Assembly: GCF_018141105.1 (NCBI RefSeq)
Contig: NZ_CP054839.1
Location: 7,443,411-7,507,410, forward strand
Direction of reading: 5' to 3'
Origin: Saccharopolyspora erythraea
GTDB lineage: Bacteria > Actinomycetota > Actinomycetes > Mycobacteriales > Pseudonocardiaceae
Length of the DNA: 64,000 bases
The notes under the pieces are model-generated. The model was not told the origin of the DNA and did not search any database. It was given only the letters and a program-made list of their open reading frames with translations. Positions within the stretch are counted from its first letter, which is position 1, and every line of letters begins with the position of its first letter. Below, one piece after another: positions 52,560 to 62,174 of the stretch. Both the position numbers and the translations under genes were made by a program.

Positions 52560-53323
52560 GGGATACTCACCTTCCGTCCCTGCACGGTCCAACCGTGCGA
52601 TGCAAGCTGTGCCAAGGTGTCGACCAGCAGCCGCCGCTCGACCTCCTTGATCCGTTCGTGCAGGCTCGCCTCGTCGTCGTCCGGGCGGACCTCCACCGCC
52701 TCCTGCGCCAGGATCGGCCCGGTGTCCACCCCGGCGTCGACGACGAAAAGCGTGCAGCCGGTGACCTTGACGCCGTGTTCCAGGGCGTCCCGGACGCCGT
52801 GCATGCCGGGGAACGACGGCAGCAGCGCCGGGTGGCTGTTGAGGTAGCGGCCTGCGAACCGGTCGAGGAACACCTCACCGACCAGCTTCATGAAACCAGC
52901 CGAGACCACCAGGTCCGGCTCGTGCTCGGCGCACGCCTCGGCCAGCGCGCGGTCCCAGTCGGCCCGGCTCGCGTGGTCCTTGACGCGCCGCACGAAGGTC
53001 GGGATCCCGGCGCGCTCGGCGCGGGCGAGACCTTCGATGCCCGGCCGGTCCGCCCCGACGGCCACGACGCGCACGGGGTAGGCGGGATCGGCGGTGGCGT
53101 CGAGCAGGGACTGCAGCAGGGTGCCGGAACCGGAGACCAGGACGACGACCCGGGCCGGACCTGCGGTGCGGATCCGGAGCGGTTCCGGCTGCTCGGGGGG
53201 TTCAGCGGTGCTCGGGTTCAGCTTCTCGCTCCTGACATGCCTGGGCACGATCTCGCACAGACCATATGCGTCGGCGGTTCCGCTGACATCGTCAGGCCCC
53301 GGGCCGAGTGGCGCATCCCTCAC
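52556..53323 (-). CDS. purN: Phosphoribosylglycinamide formyltransferase PurN
   Basis: A 255-residue enzyme that formylates GAR with 10-formyl-tetrahydrofolate. [20 protein letters not shown] is the nucleotide loop, [34 protein letters not shown] has the catalytic Asn-His, and [22 protein letters not shown] the Asp. GTG 53321-53323 overlaps the DUF6350 stop as GTGA, which supports that start but gives a 50-residue leader before the fold, longer than usual. An alternative start is the in-frame GTG at about 53248. It is cotranslated with purH. Confidence 0.93.
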   Translation of the reverse strand: MRDAPLGPGPDDVSGTADAYGLCEIVPRHVRSEKLNPSTAEPPEQPEPLRIRTAGPARVVVLVSGSGTLLQSLLDATADPAYPVRVVAVGADRPGIEGLARAERAGIPTFVRRVKDHASRADWDRALAEACAEHEPDLVVSAGFMKLVGEVFLDRFAGRYLNSHPALLPSFPGMHGVRDALEHGVKVTGCTLFVVDAGVDTGPILAQEAVEVRPDDDEASLHERIKEVERRLLVDTLAQLASHGWTVQGRKVSIP

Positions 53324-54726
53324 CGCGAAGGGTCGTCCGGCGCGGCCTCGTCGTCGGGGTCGTCGTCGGGGGACGGCTGTTCCGCGGCGCCGTCCGCGGA
53401 GGCGGCTTCACCGGGGACTTCTTCGCCGCCGGGATCGCCGTCAGGTTGCCTTTCGGGGTCGCAATCCAGGTCGCAGTCCGGCTCGACCTCGTCCCCGGGC
53501 TCGTCGGCGTCGGCCTGCTCGTCGTCGGTTCCTTCCAGGTCGTCGCGGGTCACGGGCGGCTCGGCGCACTCGCGGATGCCGGTGAACCACACGACCAGAC
53601 CCGCGGGAACGGCGACCCAGAGCGACGTGGCGGCGGCCAGCAGGACCGGCCGCAGGGTCACCGGGTCGAACGCCGTCCCCAGGCGACCGCCGGAGAGGGC
53701 CGCGAGCACGCCCGCTCCGGTGCCCGCCACCACCGCGGCCACCGCGGCCGCGACGAGGCCGCGCGTGCGCTTGGGATGCATGCGCCGACAGCTCACGCCG
53801 ACGACGAAGCCGGTCGCCGGCGGCAGGAGCAGGGCCAACGTCCACCAGGCCCCTGGAGCGTCCGCAGGCAGGGCCGCGGCGAGCGGGAGCCCGGGAAGCC
53901 TGCCGGGGGCGAAGTGCAGCGGGGTGAGCGCGTAATCACCGATGGCCAGACCGCTCCCCGCCGCGAAGGACCAGCCCGCGACCACCGCGTTGGGCAGGTA
54001 CAGGACCGACAGCAGCATGCTGCCGAACGCCTCGCCCGCGGGTCCGGTGGCCGCCAGCCCGCCGTTGATCTCCTCGACCGACAGGCAGACCGCGACGAGC
54101 GAGATCAGAGTGCCGGTGCCGATCACCGCCGCGAGCGCCAGCAGACCCGCCCGCAACCCGGACCAGACCTCGTCCTCCATCCGCTCCCACAACAGGTAGG
54201 CCAGGCCGCAGCGGTTGGCCACACCGGCCGTCGAGCCGACCGCCGCGGTGAGGCCGCAGCGCACGAATGCGTCCACAGGGGACACGCCGACGGTGTCGCT
54301 GATGGTCAGCGCGATGCCGGTGCCCACCGCGGCGTGGGCGAGGCCCATCGTCGCGATCACGCACGCCGCCTGGCCCGGTCGCCGCAGCCGGGAACGCCGG
54401 GCGACCCGGGCCGACGCCGCCGCACTCAGCAGGACCAGCAACGACGTCGGCAGCAGCGGGAAAACGCTGAGCGGCGCGCCGGAGATCGACAGCGGGACCT
54501 GGTGGGCGGCCAGCCAACCCGGCAGGGCGGCGGCGAAGGCGGTGGCGGCAGGCGCGGTGGCGCCTTCGGCGGTCGCCACGACCAGCGCGAGGAGCCCCGC
54601 CGTGCCGAGGTACCCGGTCAGGACGACGCCCGCGACGGCGGTGCCGAGCAGCCGCCACCGGACGCCCAGGCGCCGGTCGGACTCGCCGTCGGCGATGCCG
54701 TGGGGGATCGAGTCGAGCACTGACAC
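53320..54726 (-). CDS. DUF6350 polytopic membrane protein
   Basis: A 468-residue membrane protein with about ten spans (for example LLGTAVAGVVLTGYLGTAGLLALVVA and SLLVLLSAAASARVA) and an acidic, Asp/Glu-rich C-terminal tail of about 80 residues (DDEQADADEPGDEVEPDCDLD). Position between the DUF5336 gene and purN matches the mycobacterial order Rv0954-Rv0955-purN. Function unknown; the mycobacterial neighbours have been linked with the cell-division complex. GTG 54724-54726 starts it; its stop overlaps purN. Confidence 0.84.
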   Translation of the reverse strand: MSVLDSIPHGIADGESDRRLGVRWRLLGTAVAGVVLTGYLGTAGLLALVVATAEGATAPAATAFAAALPGWLAAHQVPLSISGAPLSVFPLLPTSLLVLLSAAASARVARRSRLRRPGQAACVIATMGLAHAAVGTGIALTISDTVGVSPVDAFVRCGLTAAVGSTAGVANRCGLAYLLWERMEDEVWSGLRAGLLALAAVIGTGTLISLVAVCLSVEEINGGLAATGPAGEAFGSMLLSVLYLPNAVVAGWSFAAGSGLAIGDYALTPLHFAPGRLPGLPLAAALPADAPGAWWTLALLLPPATGFVVGVSCRRMHPKRTRGLVAAAVAAVVAGTGAGVLAALSGGRLGTAFDPVTLRPVLLAAATSLWVAVPAGLVVWFTGIRECAEPPVTRDDLEGTDDEQADADEPGDEVEPDCDLDCDPERQPDGDPGGEEVPGEAASADGAAEQPSPDDDPDDEAAPDDPSR

Positions 54727-54863
54727 GGGCCCGAATGTCGCACCGCCGTTAGCCCGAACGGGTTCAACACGCCGCCGCCTCCGCCCATCGGGCTATGCCG
54801 CGGGCGGAAGCGCGAAGGGCGCCGCCCACGTCGTGAGCGGCGCCCTCCACCTGCGGATCGGGA

Positions 54864-55826
54864 CTACTCGCCGAAGCCCGGGTGCGGCATCTGCCGCGTG
54901 CCCTGCGTGCCGCCGGGCTGCGAGGTACCGCTGTTGCCCGGCGCATCGCCGCTCTGGGGATTCCCGCCCGGCTGGTTGCCGCCGGCCTGGTTGCCGCTGG
55001 GCTGGTTCCCGCCCGGCTGGCTTCCGCCGACGCTCGGCTGGGGGCCGGTGTTTCCGGACGGCGGGCCCGACTGCGGACCGGGGCCGCCGGGCTGCACGCG
55101 CGGCTGGGGCCCGGTACCGCTCGACGCGGGACCGCCGCTGCCGGGCAGCGGCGCACCACCTGCGGCGGGGGTCCAGCTACCGGGCTGGGGCGGCTGACCA
55201 CCGGGGTTCCACGGCGGAGGGCCACCCGCCGGCTGCGGCGGCTGTGCACCGCCCGGCTGCTGCGGCTGGCCACCGGCCGGGGCGCCCCACTGCGGGGGCT
55301 GGGGGAACGAGCCGGACTGCGGCTGGCCCGGCTGCGGCTTGCCCGGGTGGGGCTGGCCGTGCTGCCGCTGCGGCGGGTGCGGGGACTGGGACTCGCCGGG
55401 CTTCGAAGGCTGCGACTTCAGCTGCTTCGGCGGCGCGACGACCTCGTTCTCCACCAGCAGCAGGTAGGCCACCGCGCCGAACTGGACCAGCGCCACCAGC
55501 AGCACGACCACGACGATCCCGCCGGCGAGGCCGCCGATCACGCCCTGCAGCAGCGCGAGCGCGGCGTAGGCCGACAGCGGGGCCGCGGCGTACATGGTGT
55601 TGGGGGCCTTCGGGAGCAGGCGCAGCGCACCGAGAACGGCCGCCGCGAGCAGCGCGAACCCGGTGTTGCCGGAGATCTCGGCGCCGGCCGCGGCGTCGAA
55701 GAAGCCGAGGACGTATGCGATGGCGCCGGCACCGGCCACCACCAGGGTGAGGATGCGGCTCAGGTCTGGGCCCGACGACGCCTCCCGCTGCGGGGCGGGC
55801 GGTGGCGATCCGAACGGCACGGACAT
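54864..55826 (-). CDS. DUF5336 membrane protein (34 kDa antigen family) with long Pro/Gly/Gln tail
   Basis: A 320-residue protein. Residues 20-130 hold four spans (ILTLVVAGAGAIAYVLGFFDA, FALLAAAVLGALRLL, APLSAYAALALLQGVIGG and IVVVVLLVALVQFGAVAYLLLV), the DUF5336 pattern. Residues 135-320 form an outer or cytoplasmic tail rich in Pro, Gly, Gln and Ser with many degenerate repeats (GGNQPSGNQAGGNQPGGNPQSG). ATG 55824-55826 has AGGAGG upstream. Position is as for mycobacterial Rv0954, a reported cell-division protein. The tail probably varies quickly. Confidence 0.86.
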   Translation of the reverse strand: MSVPFGSPPPAPQREASSGPDLSRILTLVVAGAGAIAYVLGFFDAAAGAEISGNTGFALLAAAVLGALRLLPKAPNTMYAAAPLSAYAALALLQGVIGGLAGGIVVVVLLVALVQFGAVAYLLLVENEVVAPPKQLKSQPSKPGESQSPHPPQRQHGQPHPGKPQPGQPQSGSFPQPPQWGAPAGGQPQQPGGAQPPQPAGGPPPWNPGGQPPQPGSWTPAAGGAPLPGSGGPASSGTGPQPRVQPGGPGPQSGPPSGNTGPQPSVGGSQPGGNQPSGNQAGGNQPGGNPQSGDAPGNSGTSQPGGTQGTRQMPHPGFGE

Positions 55827-56021
55827 TGGGGGATCCTCCTGGAGCGGGAGACGAAGACGAGACCCCGACTGCCTCGACGCTATCGAACACCGGCGCGAGG
55901 CAGGGGCCGGGGACGATTCATCTCACTCCTGGGCGACGACGGAGGGAGCGTCCGCAGCAAGGCGGTGGTCCGATCGGGCGCGGAACGTCCGCGGGGGCAC
56001 AGGCGAAAGCGGAGCCCAAGG

Positions 56022-56069
56022 GCCTCAAACAAAAGCGGGGGCCGGGCGCCGCGATCGGCGCCCGGCCCC
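56022..56069 (-). terminator. Rho-independent terminator after sucD
   Basis: On the minus strand a 13-base stem GGGGCCGGGCGCC/GGCGCCCGGCCCC (56038-56069, loop GATCGC) is followed by CTTTTGTTT. It begins 25 bases after the sucD stop. Confidence 0.85.
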
Positions 56070-56093
56070 GGCGGACGAGCTCGGCGGGAGCGT

Positions 56094-56978
56094 TCAGCCC
56101 CCGATGACCTCGCGCATCAGCTTCGCGGTCTCGCTGGGGGTCTTGCCGACCTTGACGCCGGCGGCCTCCAGGGCCTCCTTCTTCGCCGCGGCGGTGCCCG
56201 ACGAACCGGAGACGATGGCGCCCGCGTGGCCCATGGTCTTGCCCTCCGGCGCGGTGAAACCGGCGACGTAGCCCACCACCGGCTTGGTGATGTTGGCCTT
56301 GATGTAGTCGGCGGCCCGCTCTTCGGCGTCGCCACCGATCTCGCCGATCATCACGATCGCCTCGGTCTCCGGGTCGTCCTGGAACGCCTGGAGCGCGTCG
56401 ATGTGGGTGGTGCCGATGATCGGGTCGCCGCCGATGCCGACGCAGGTCGAGAACCCGATGTCGCGCAGCTCGTACATCATCTGGTAGGTCAGCGTGCCCG
56501 ACTTGGACACCAGGCCGATCTTGCCCGGGCCGGTGATGTCGGCCGGGATGATGCCGGCGTTGGACTTGCCGGGCGAGATGACACCGGGGCAGTTCGGCCC
56601 GACGATGCGGGTCTTGTTGCCGGTGGCGTTGGCGTGCGCCCAGAAGTAGGCCGAGTCGTGCACCGGGATGCCCTCGGTGATCACGACCGCCAGCGGGATC
56701 TCGGCGTCGATGGCCTCGATCACGGCGTCCTTGGCGAACTTCGGCGGCACGAACAGCACCGACACGTCGGCGCCGGTCTCCTTCATCGCCTCCTGCACGG
56801 TGCCGAAGACCGTGAGCTGCTTGCCCTCGATCTCGACGACCTGGCCGGCCTTGCGGGCGTTGACACCGCCGACGATGTTGGTGCCGGAGCGCAGCATGCG
56901 CGCGGTGTGCTTGGTGCCCTCGGAACCGGTGATGCCCTGGACGATGACCTTGCTGTTCTCGTTGAGGAAGATAGCCAT
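56094..56978 (-). CDS. sucD: Succinyl-CoA synthetase alpha subunit SucD
   Basis: A 294-residue subunit that binds CoA and carries the phospho-His. [22 protein letters not shown] is the N-terminal CoA-binding fold, [26 protein letters not shown] follows, [13 protein letters not shown] is conserved, and the phosphorylated His lies in [12 protein letters not shown]. With SucC it forms succinyl-CoA synthetase, which makes ATP or GTP in the citric acid cycle. It starts at ATG 56976-56978, three bases after the sucC stop; one operon. Confidence 0.96.
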   Translation of the reverse strand: MAIFLNENSKVIVQGITGSEGTKHTARMLRSGTNIVGGVNARKAGQVVEIEGKQLTVFGTVQEAMKETGADVSVLFVPPKFAKDAVIEAIDAEIPLAVVITEGIPVHDSAYFWAHANATGNKTRIVGPNCPGVISPGKSNAGIIPADITGPGKIGLVSKSGTLTYQMMYELRDIGFSTCVGIGGDPIIGTTHIDALQAFQDDPETEAIVMIGEIGGDAEERAADYIKANITKPVVGYVAGFTAPEGKTMGHAGAIVSGSSGTAAAKKEALEAAGVKVGKTPSETAKLMREVIGG

Positions 56979-56981
56979 CGG

Positions 56982-58151
56982 TCACGCCCCCGCAGCAGCA
57001 AGTTCGGCGGCCTTGTCGGCCGCGCCGTCCATCGTGTCAAGGATCGTCACGACGGGGTGGTTCGCCTCGGCGAGGATGCGGCGGCCCTCTTCGACGTTGT
57101 TGCCGTCGAGACGGACGACCAGCGGCTTGGTGGCCTCGTCGCCGAGGATCTTCAGCGCCTGCACGATGCCGTTGGCGACCGCGTCGCAGGCGGTGATCCC
57201 GCCGAAGACGTTGACGAACACGGACTTGACGTCCGGGTCGCCGAGGATGACGTCCAGGCCGGCGGCCATGACCTCGGCGGAAGCACCGCCGCCGATGTCG
57301 AGGAAGTTGGCCGGCTTGACGCCGTTGTGCTTCTCACCCGCGTAGGCGACGACGTCGAGGGTGGACATGACCAGCCCGGCGCCGTTGCCGATGATGCCGA
57401 CCTCGCCGTCGAGCTTGACGTAGTTGAGGTCCTTGGCCTTGGCCTTGGCCTCCAGCGGGTCCTCGGCGTCCTTGTCGACCAGCTCGGCCTGCTTGGCCTG
57501 GCGGAACGAGGCGTTCTCGTCGAGGGTGACCTTGCCGTCCAGCGCGATGACCTTGCCCTGCGGGTCCTTGACCAGCGGGTTGATCTCGACGAGGGTGGCG
57601 TCCTCGGCGACGAAGGTCTCCCACAGCTTGACGATCACGTCGACGACCTGGTCGGCGATCTCGGCCGGGAACTTCGCCGCGTCCACGATCTCGCGCGCCT
57701 TGGCCTCGTCGACGCCCTGGATCGGGTCGATCGCGATCTTGGCCAGCGCCTCGGGCTTGGTGGCGGCGACTTCCTCGATCTCCATCCCGCCCTCGACCGA
57801 GGCCATCGCGAGGAAGTTGCGGTTGGCGCGGTCGAGCAGGAAGGAGAAGTAGTACTCGTCGACGATGTCGGACGCGGTGGTGACCAGCACCCGGCGGGTG
57901 ATGTGTCCCTTGATGTCCAGGCCGAGGATCGCCTCGGCCTTCGTCTTGGCCTCATCGGGGTTCTCGGCCAGCTTCACGCCGCCGGCCTTGCCCCGGCCCC
58001 CGGTCTTCACCTGGGCTTTGACGACCACGGGCCCGCCGAGCTGTTCGGCGGCTGCCTTGGCCCCATCGGAATCGGTAGCCACGGAGCCGGGCAGCGTCGG
58101 CACGCCGTGGGAGGCGAAGATTTCCTTCGCCTGGTACTCGTACAGGTCCAC
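56982..58151 (-). CDS. sucC: Succinyl-CoA synthetase beta subunit SucC
   Basis: A 389-residue ATP-grasp subunit. [21 protein letters not shown] is the start, [21 protein letters not shown] carries nucleotide-binding Lys and Gly, [23 protein letters not shown] binds metal, and [19 protein letters not shown] with [17 protein letters not shown] and [18 protein letters not shown] complete the family pattern. GTG 58149-58151 has AGGAG upstream, and gives the standard length. First gene of the sucC-sucD operon, whose promoter must lie within 58152-58360. Confidence 0.96.
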   Translation of the reverse strand: MDLYEYQAKEIFASHGVPTLPGSVATDSDGAKAAAEQLGGPVVVKAQVKTGGRGKAGGVKLAENPDEAKTKAEAILGLDIKGHITRRVLVTTASDIVDEYYFSFLLDRANRNFLAMASVEGGMEIEEVAATKPEALAKIAIDPIQGVDEAKAREIVDAAKFPAEIADQVVDVIVKLWETFVAEDATLVEINPLVKDPQGKVIALDGKVTLDENASFRQAKQAELVDKDAEDPLEAKAKAKDLNYVKLDGEVGIIGNGAGLVMSTLDVVAYAGEKHNGVKPANFLDIGGGASAEVMAAGLDVILGDPDVKSVFVNVFGGITACDAVANGIVQALKILGDEATKPLVVRLDGNNVEEGRRILAEANHPVVTILDTMDGAADKAAELAAAGA

Positions 58152-58360
58152 GCGAGTCTCCTGCGACGTCGGTGTCGGACTCGGGTGACGATATCGACCA
58201 GCGGTAACGCTTGGGGCGGCGCATCCGGTGAACTGGCTCACCCGCAAGGCCCAGTCTTGCCTGGTGAATGGATACAGGCCAGGGCTTTTGTGACCGGGCG
58301 AACTCGCCGCGGGGCCATTCCAGTGACGAACGGAACAGCGGGACTGGGTCTTCCGGGGCC

Positions 58361-60076
58361 TCAGGAGGCGCCGAACGTCCCAGCGGGCGTTGCTGCCGTG
58401 CGGCGCGCCGCCGCATACGCAGCGCACACGAACGCCAGCACTCCGGCGATCCCGAACCACAGCCCGAGGCCGGGCGCCGACCCGTCGGCGCGGGCGGCGG
58501 TCAGCGGTAGCTCGAGGACCCGGACGAGCACCACCAGGCCGGCCCCGCACAGCAGCGCGGCGCCGCGGGCGGGACGGCAGCGGTGCGCCAGCACGGCGGC
58601 GCCGGCCACCGCGCCCAGGCCCGCGACGAGGCCCCACGAGGTGGTGGCGAAGTCGGTGAAGATCCCCGGCGGGGTGTAGTCCGGTGCCGTGACGACCGGC
58701 AGGACGAAGGCCGGCGCGCCGAGCAGCCCTGCGCACGCGCTGAGCACCAGGACGGTGCGGTCGGCGGTGGTCTCGCTGAGGTCGACGTCGTCGCGTTCCA
58801 CGCCGCCCGCGAGTCCGGCCACGACGGCCGATGCCGCGCCGAGCAGCACCGCGACTCCGGTGGCCCATGCGCCGATCTCGGCGTGCGCGCCCGCGCCCTG
58901 CACCGCGGTGAACACCGTGTCGAGCACGGCGGCGGCGGTCAGCGGCAGCACCGCCCACGCCACGACGAGGGCCGGGCGGACCCGCAGCGCGATGCCGGGC
59001 ACCAGCAGGCCCGCACCGAGCAGGAGCAGCACGGCTCCGGCGGGCCAGAGCATCCGGGCCGAGTACAGCGGCGGGGCGCTCAGCCACGACGGCATTTCCA
59101 GCTGCGGGGTCAGCGCGCCCAGCACGCACAGCGCCCCTGCCAGCAGCGCGAGCACCCCGGCGGTCGTCAGCAGCCGGGTGAGCGCGGGGAGCCGGACCTC
59201 GGAGGACTCCGCCGTGGTGGCGGTGCGTCCGGCGGGCACCGCCAAGCCGGCTGCGGCGAGCGCGGCGAGCAGCATCAGCACCGGCCCGGCTGCGAAGTGC
59301 AGCGTCGGCACGACGGTGGCGGCGAACAGCGGCGGGACCGCCACTCCGGCGACCGCGGCGGCAAGGCCGACCAGGCCGCCGCGCGCGACGTCGGGATCGG
59401 GCGAGCTGGCCGCGAAACCGGCGACGCTCGGGATCGCCAGCGCCAGCAGGACGCTGCCCGCCAGCACCGCGACCGGCGAGTCGAGCGCGGCCCGCGGCAG
59501 CAGGTAGGGGTCGTCGGAACCGAAGGGCGCCATGAGCGCGCCGACCGCCGCGACCACCGACGCGCACAGCACCAGCGCGAGCAGGCCCTGCCTGCGGGGA
59601 CCGTGCTCGGCACCCGAGTCACCCGATTCCCGGCCGCGGAAGGCCAGCACACCGGCCACCACCGCCGCGACGTGACCGGCCAGCAGGAGCCAGAGTCCGG
59701 TGGCCGGCGCGAGCGGGTCGAGCGTGAACGGCAGGAGCAGTTCGGGCCGGGCGGCGAGCCCGGCGTCGACGGCGAGCTGCAGGTCGAGAACGATCCGAGC
59801 GGGCGCGAGCACCGCCGGGCCGATCAGGACGGCGGCGGCCGCACCGGGCCTGTCCCGCCGGCCGAACAGCACCGCGAGCACGGCCGGCAGCGCCGCGAGC
59901 AGCAGGAGCAGGGGCCAGGACAGGAAGGCGGCGGGAGCCGCGGGGGCGACAGCCCCCAGCAGCGGTGCCGCGCCGGCGAGCAGCGCACCGACCGCCGAGA
60001 CGGCGATCGCGATGTTCGGCTGGTGCGGAGTCCCAGTGGAGCTCGCGCCGGATGAGACGTCGGGCCGCGCAGTCAC
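58361..60076 (-). CDS. Large polytopic membrane protein of unknown function
   Basis: A 571-residue, extremely hydrophobic protein with some 14-16 spans rich in Ala, Leu, Val and Gly (for example [40 protein letters not shown] and [19 protein letters not shown]). There is no recognised motif; spaced Pro and charged loops ([25 protein letters not shown]) lie between spans. Start ATG 60074-60076. Proteins of this type are seen near sucCD in several actinomycetes; no function is known to me. The next gene upstream is the divergent M23 peptidase. Confidence 0.72.
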   Translation of the reverse strand: MTARPDVSSGASSTGTPHQPNIAIAVSAVGALLAGAAPLLGAVAPAAPAAFLSWPLLLLLAALPAVLAVLFGRRDRPGAAAAVLIGPAVLAPARIVLDLQLAVDAGLAARPELLLPFTLDPLAPATGLWLLLAGHVAAVVAGVLAFRGRESGDSGAEHGPRRQGLLALVLCASVVAAVGALMAPFGSDDPYLLPRAALDSPVAVLAGSVLLALAIPSVAGFAASSPDPDVARGGLVGLAAAVAGVAVPPLFAATVVPTLHFAAGPVLMLLAALAAAGLAVPAGRTATTAESSEVRLPALTRLLTTAGVLALLAGALCVLGALTPQLEMPSWLSAPPLYSARMLWPAGAVLLLLGAGLLVPGIALRVRPALVVAWAVLPLTAAAVLDTVFTAVQGAGAHAEIGAWATGVAVLLGAASAVVAGLAGGVERDDVDLSETTADRTVLVLSACAGLLGAPAFVLPVVTAPDYTPPGIFTDFATTSWGLVAGLGAVAGAAVLAHRCRPARGAALLCGAGLVVLVRVLELPLTAARADGSAPGLGLWFGIAGVLAFVCAAYAAARRTAATPAGTFGAS

Positions 60077-60684
60077 CGGGCGAAGCTAGCAACCTCCGCC
60101 GGTCCGAGGGCAGCCCTCCCGCGAACTCGCGCGGTCCGCCTCGGCGGCCGCGGCTTGCGTCGATCACTCGTCGCTTCCGGTTCCCCCAGAGTTCACCCGC
60201 AAAGGTCTGGTTGTGACGGGAACAAGCCGGCGCCCACGCGCGTCTGAACCTGTGATCGAGTCACTGGCATGAGGGTTCACCCCTAGCAGGGACACCCGTA
60301 TGGAGCAGTCTAGGCCGCCGTCAAACTGGTTTTTTCGGGTGACATGAGTCACAGGTAACTACTCGCGGGTATCTGGATCGAGGAAATCCGCCGTTACCCG
60401 TCCTCCCAATGGGACAGTCTTCGTCGATCACGAAGCACCAGGCAGTACCCCTCCGTAATCCACCCGACTGGCCCCTGATGACGGTTGGTGACCACCCCCG
60501 GCAAGCTTCCGCCGAACACTCAACGTGCAGGCGCGGTGACTGATCGGGATTTGCCCCTAGGGGATCAGCTTGGTTACTGTCCTCCGGTCCGTTGTCACGG
60601 TCTGATCACGACGCCGGTTCCCCGACCGGCCCGGAACCCCGTCCGGCCCGCGTGCTCAGGCTCCCCGAGACGGAAGGGCAGGCA
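60077..60684. other. Divergent intergenic region and long leader of the M23 peptidase gene
   Basis: About 600 bases without a supportable gene. It holds a Crp-type site at 60339-60352, an almost similar element GTGA-N5-TCAC at 60252-60264, a short run of T (60330-60335) and several stem-loops. Actinobacterial Rpf and M23 genes often carry a c-di-AMP (ydaO) riboswitch in such leaders; I could not match its conserved blocks here and do not claim one. Confidence 0.5.
60339..60352. promoter_or_regulatory. Crp/GlxR-type binding site in the M23 leader region
   Basis: GTGACATGAGTCAC is a perfect GTGA-N6-TCAC palindrome, the core of the Crp/GlxR operator; Crp-family regulators control some cell-wall hydrolase (rpf) genes in mycobacteria and corynebacteria. 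It is about 330 bases upstream of the peptidase start. Confidence 0.6.
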
Positions 60685-61512
60685 TTGGCTCGACACCGCT
60701 CCCCCGGCGGCGAACAGTATTCCCCCGTTGCCGAACCGGCGCGCCCCGGCGCCGCGTCCGGAACGCGGGGGACGCACCGGATCCCCTCACCCCCGTCGGT
60801 GCTGCGCGGGCGGGTCGTCGTCGCCGCGGTCGCCGCAGGCGCCTTCGTCGCCGCGGGCCAGTCGATGGCCGCAGGCGAAGGCCACGCCGCCGACTCCGAC
60901 GACTTCGAGTTCACCGCCAACGACGCTTCGGCGTCGTTCGGCACCGCGACCGACTCCCACACCGGGATGGGCGGCTCGGCACCGGCTCCCGAGGTCCTGC
61001 CGGTCGCCAAGAGCACCAGCGCGAGCATGGAGCTGGAGAAGCTCAACCGCAGCTCGCGCGTCACCGAGGCGATGGCCCAGGCCGAGGCCGCCCGGGTGGC
61101 GGCCGAGGAAGCGGCCAAGCGCCCGAAGGTGGTCGCTCCCGCCGCCGGCCGGTTCACCTCCGGCTTCGGTGGCCGCTGGGGCACCACGCACTACGGCATC
61201 GACATCGCCAACAGCAAGGGCACGCCGATCGTCGCGGTCTCCGACGGCATCGTCATCGAGGCCGGCCAGGCCAGCGGTTTCGGCCTCTGGGTTCGCGTGC
61301 AGCACGATGACGGCACGATCACCGTCTACGGCCACGTCAACACCATCACGGTCAGCGAGGGCGAAAAGGTCGAGGCGGGCGACCAGATCGCCACGATGGG
61401 CAACCGCGGTTTCTCCACCGGCACGCACCTGCACTTCGAGGTGTGGAACGCCAGCGGCAAGAAGGTGAACCCGCTGCCCTGGCTGACGGAGCGCGGCGTC
61501 TCCGTCGCCTGA
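60685..61512 (+). CDS. M23 (LytM-type) peptidoglycan endopeptidase
   Basis: A 275-residue cell-wall enzyme. TTG 60685 is chosen: GGAAGGG lies seven bases upstream and the protein then starts ARHRSPGGEQ, as in related proteins; the frame stays open upstream to 60592. A span or signal segment (RGRVVVAAVAAGAFVAAGQSMAAG) follows at about 45-70, then a helical linker with AEAARVAAEEAAKRP. The LytM domain has RWGTTHYGIDIANSKGTPIVA (zinc His and Asp) and ends GTHLHFEVW with the last His pair. It should cut peptide cross-links outside the cell. Confidence 0.88.
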   Translation: MARHRSPGGEQYSPVAEPARPGAASGTRGTHRIPSPPSVLRGRVVVAAVAAGAFVAAGQSMAAGEGHAADSDDFEFTANDASASFGTATDSHTGMGGSAPAPEVLPVAKSTSASMELEKLNRSSRVTEAMAQAEAARVAAEEAAKRPKVVAPAAGRFTSGFGGRWGTTHYGIDIANSKGTPIVAVSDGIVIEAGQASGFGLWVRVQHDDGTITVYGHVNTITVSEGEKVEAGDQIATMGNRGFSTGTHLHFEVWNASGKKVNPLPWLTERGVSVA

Positions 61513-61530
61513 TCCACCGACTCCCGCGCG

Positions 61531-61567
61531 GCAGGCCCGGCCGGTCCCCCGATCCGGCCGGGCCTGC
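61531..61567. terminator. Bidirectional hairpin between the M23 and GbsR-type genes
   Basis: GCAGGCCCGGCCGG (61531-61544) pairs with CCGGCCGGGCCTGC (61554-61567) around TCCCCCGAT. Convergent genes end on each side. Confidence 0.85.
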
Positions 61568-61584
61568 TGCTGTCCGCGGCGGCC

Positions 61585-62079
61585 TCAGGACCGCTCGTCC
61601 TGCAGCGCCCGCCACTTCTGCATCAGCAGCGGGATCTCGCGGCTGAAGAACTCGAAGAAGCTCCTGGTGTCCTCGAGCCGGGCCCCGGCGCGGGTCTCCT
61701 CGCCGACCGCCCGCACTCCTTCCTCCAGCGTCCGCATCAGGCGACCGAGCTGCTCGTCGCGGTTGGTCAGCGTCTCGTACCACATGTCGTCCCGGACCAC
61801 GAAGTGGTCGCGCCGCTGGCCGGGTTCCCGCTCGCGCGCCACCAGGCGCACCTGCTCCAGGTAGCGGACCGCTCCCGAGACCGCCGCCGGGCTGACGCCG
61901 AGCAGGTCCGCGAGCTCCGCGGCCGTCCGGTTGCCGCTCTCGGCGACCAGGATCCCCACGAACACCCGCGCGGCCATCCGCGGCACGCCCGCGTTGGCCA
62001 GGTCGAGCGCGAACCGTTCGACGAACCGCAGGACGGCTCCCTCGTCCTCGTCACCGGTCTGCTGCAGTCGCTGCTCCAT
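61585..62079 (-). CDS. GbsR/MarR-family transcriptional regulator
   Basis: A 164-residue winged-helix protein: RFVERFALDLANAGVPRMAARVFVGILVAESGNRTAAELADLLGVSPAAVSGAVRYLEQVRLVAREREPGQRRDHFVV (about residues 16-95), followed by a helical C-terminal part ending LMQKWRALQDERS. This is the GbsR-like group of MarR regulators. ATG 62077-62079 has GAGGA seven bases upstream; upstream in-frame starts (62106, 62142) are less likely. It is divergent from the methyltransferase (96 bases apart), which it may control. Confidence 0.84.
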   Translation of the reverse strand: MEQRLQQTGDEDEGAVLRFVERFALDLANAGVPRMAARVFVGILVAESGNRTAAELADLLGVSPAAVSGAVRYLEQVRLVAREREPGQRRDHFVVRDDMWYETLTNRDEQLGRLMRTLEEGVRAVGEETRAGARLEDTRSFFEFFSREIPLLMQKWRALQDERS

Positions 62080-62144
62080 GCGGTCATCCTCGTCATCGGC
62101 GTTCACCTGCGCCAAGGATTTTATACGCTTTCCGTATTTCACGG

Positions 62145-62154
62145 TTTCATGAAA
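62145..62154. promoter_or_regulatory. Palindrome TTTCATGAAA in the divergent promoter region
   Basis: A ten-base perfect palindrome 20 bases before the methyltransferase start and 66 bases before the regulator start. It sits in an AT-rich patch (TTTTATACG to TTAGTG) and would suit an operator for the GbsR-like protein. No second copy was noted. Confidence 0.4.
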
Positions 62155-62174
62155 TTAGTGTAGCCTTTGGCGCC

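Noticed and set aside
53461-55750. Long plus-strand frames through the DUF6350 and DUF5336 genes
   Set aside because: Arg- and Gly-rich translations in the frames opposite GC-rich genes; no starts with ribosome sites and no family signature.
60077-60684. c-di-AMP (ydaO) riboswitch in front of the M23 gene
   Set aside because: Expected from related genes, but I could not align the conserved ydaO blocks with the leader by eye.
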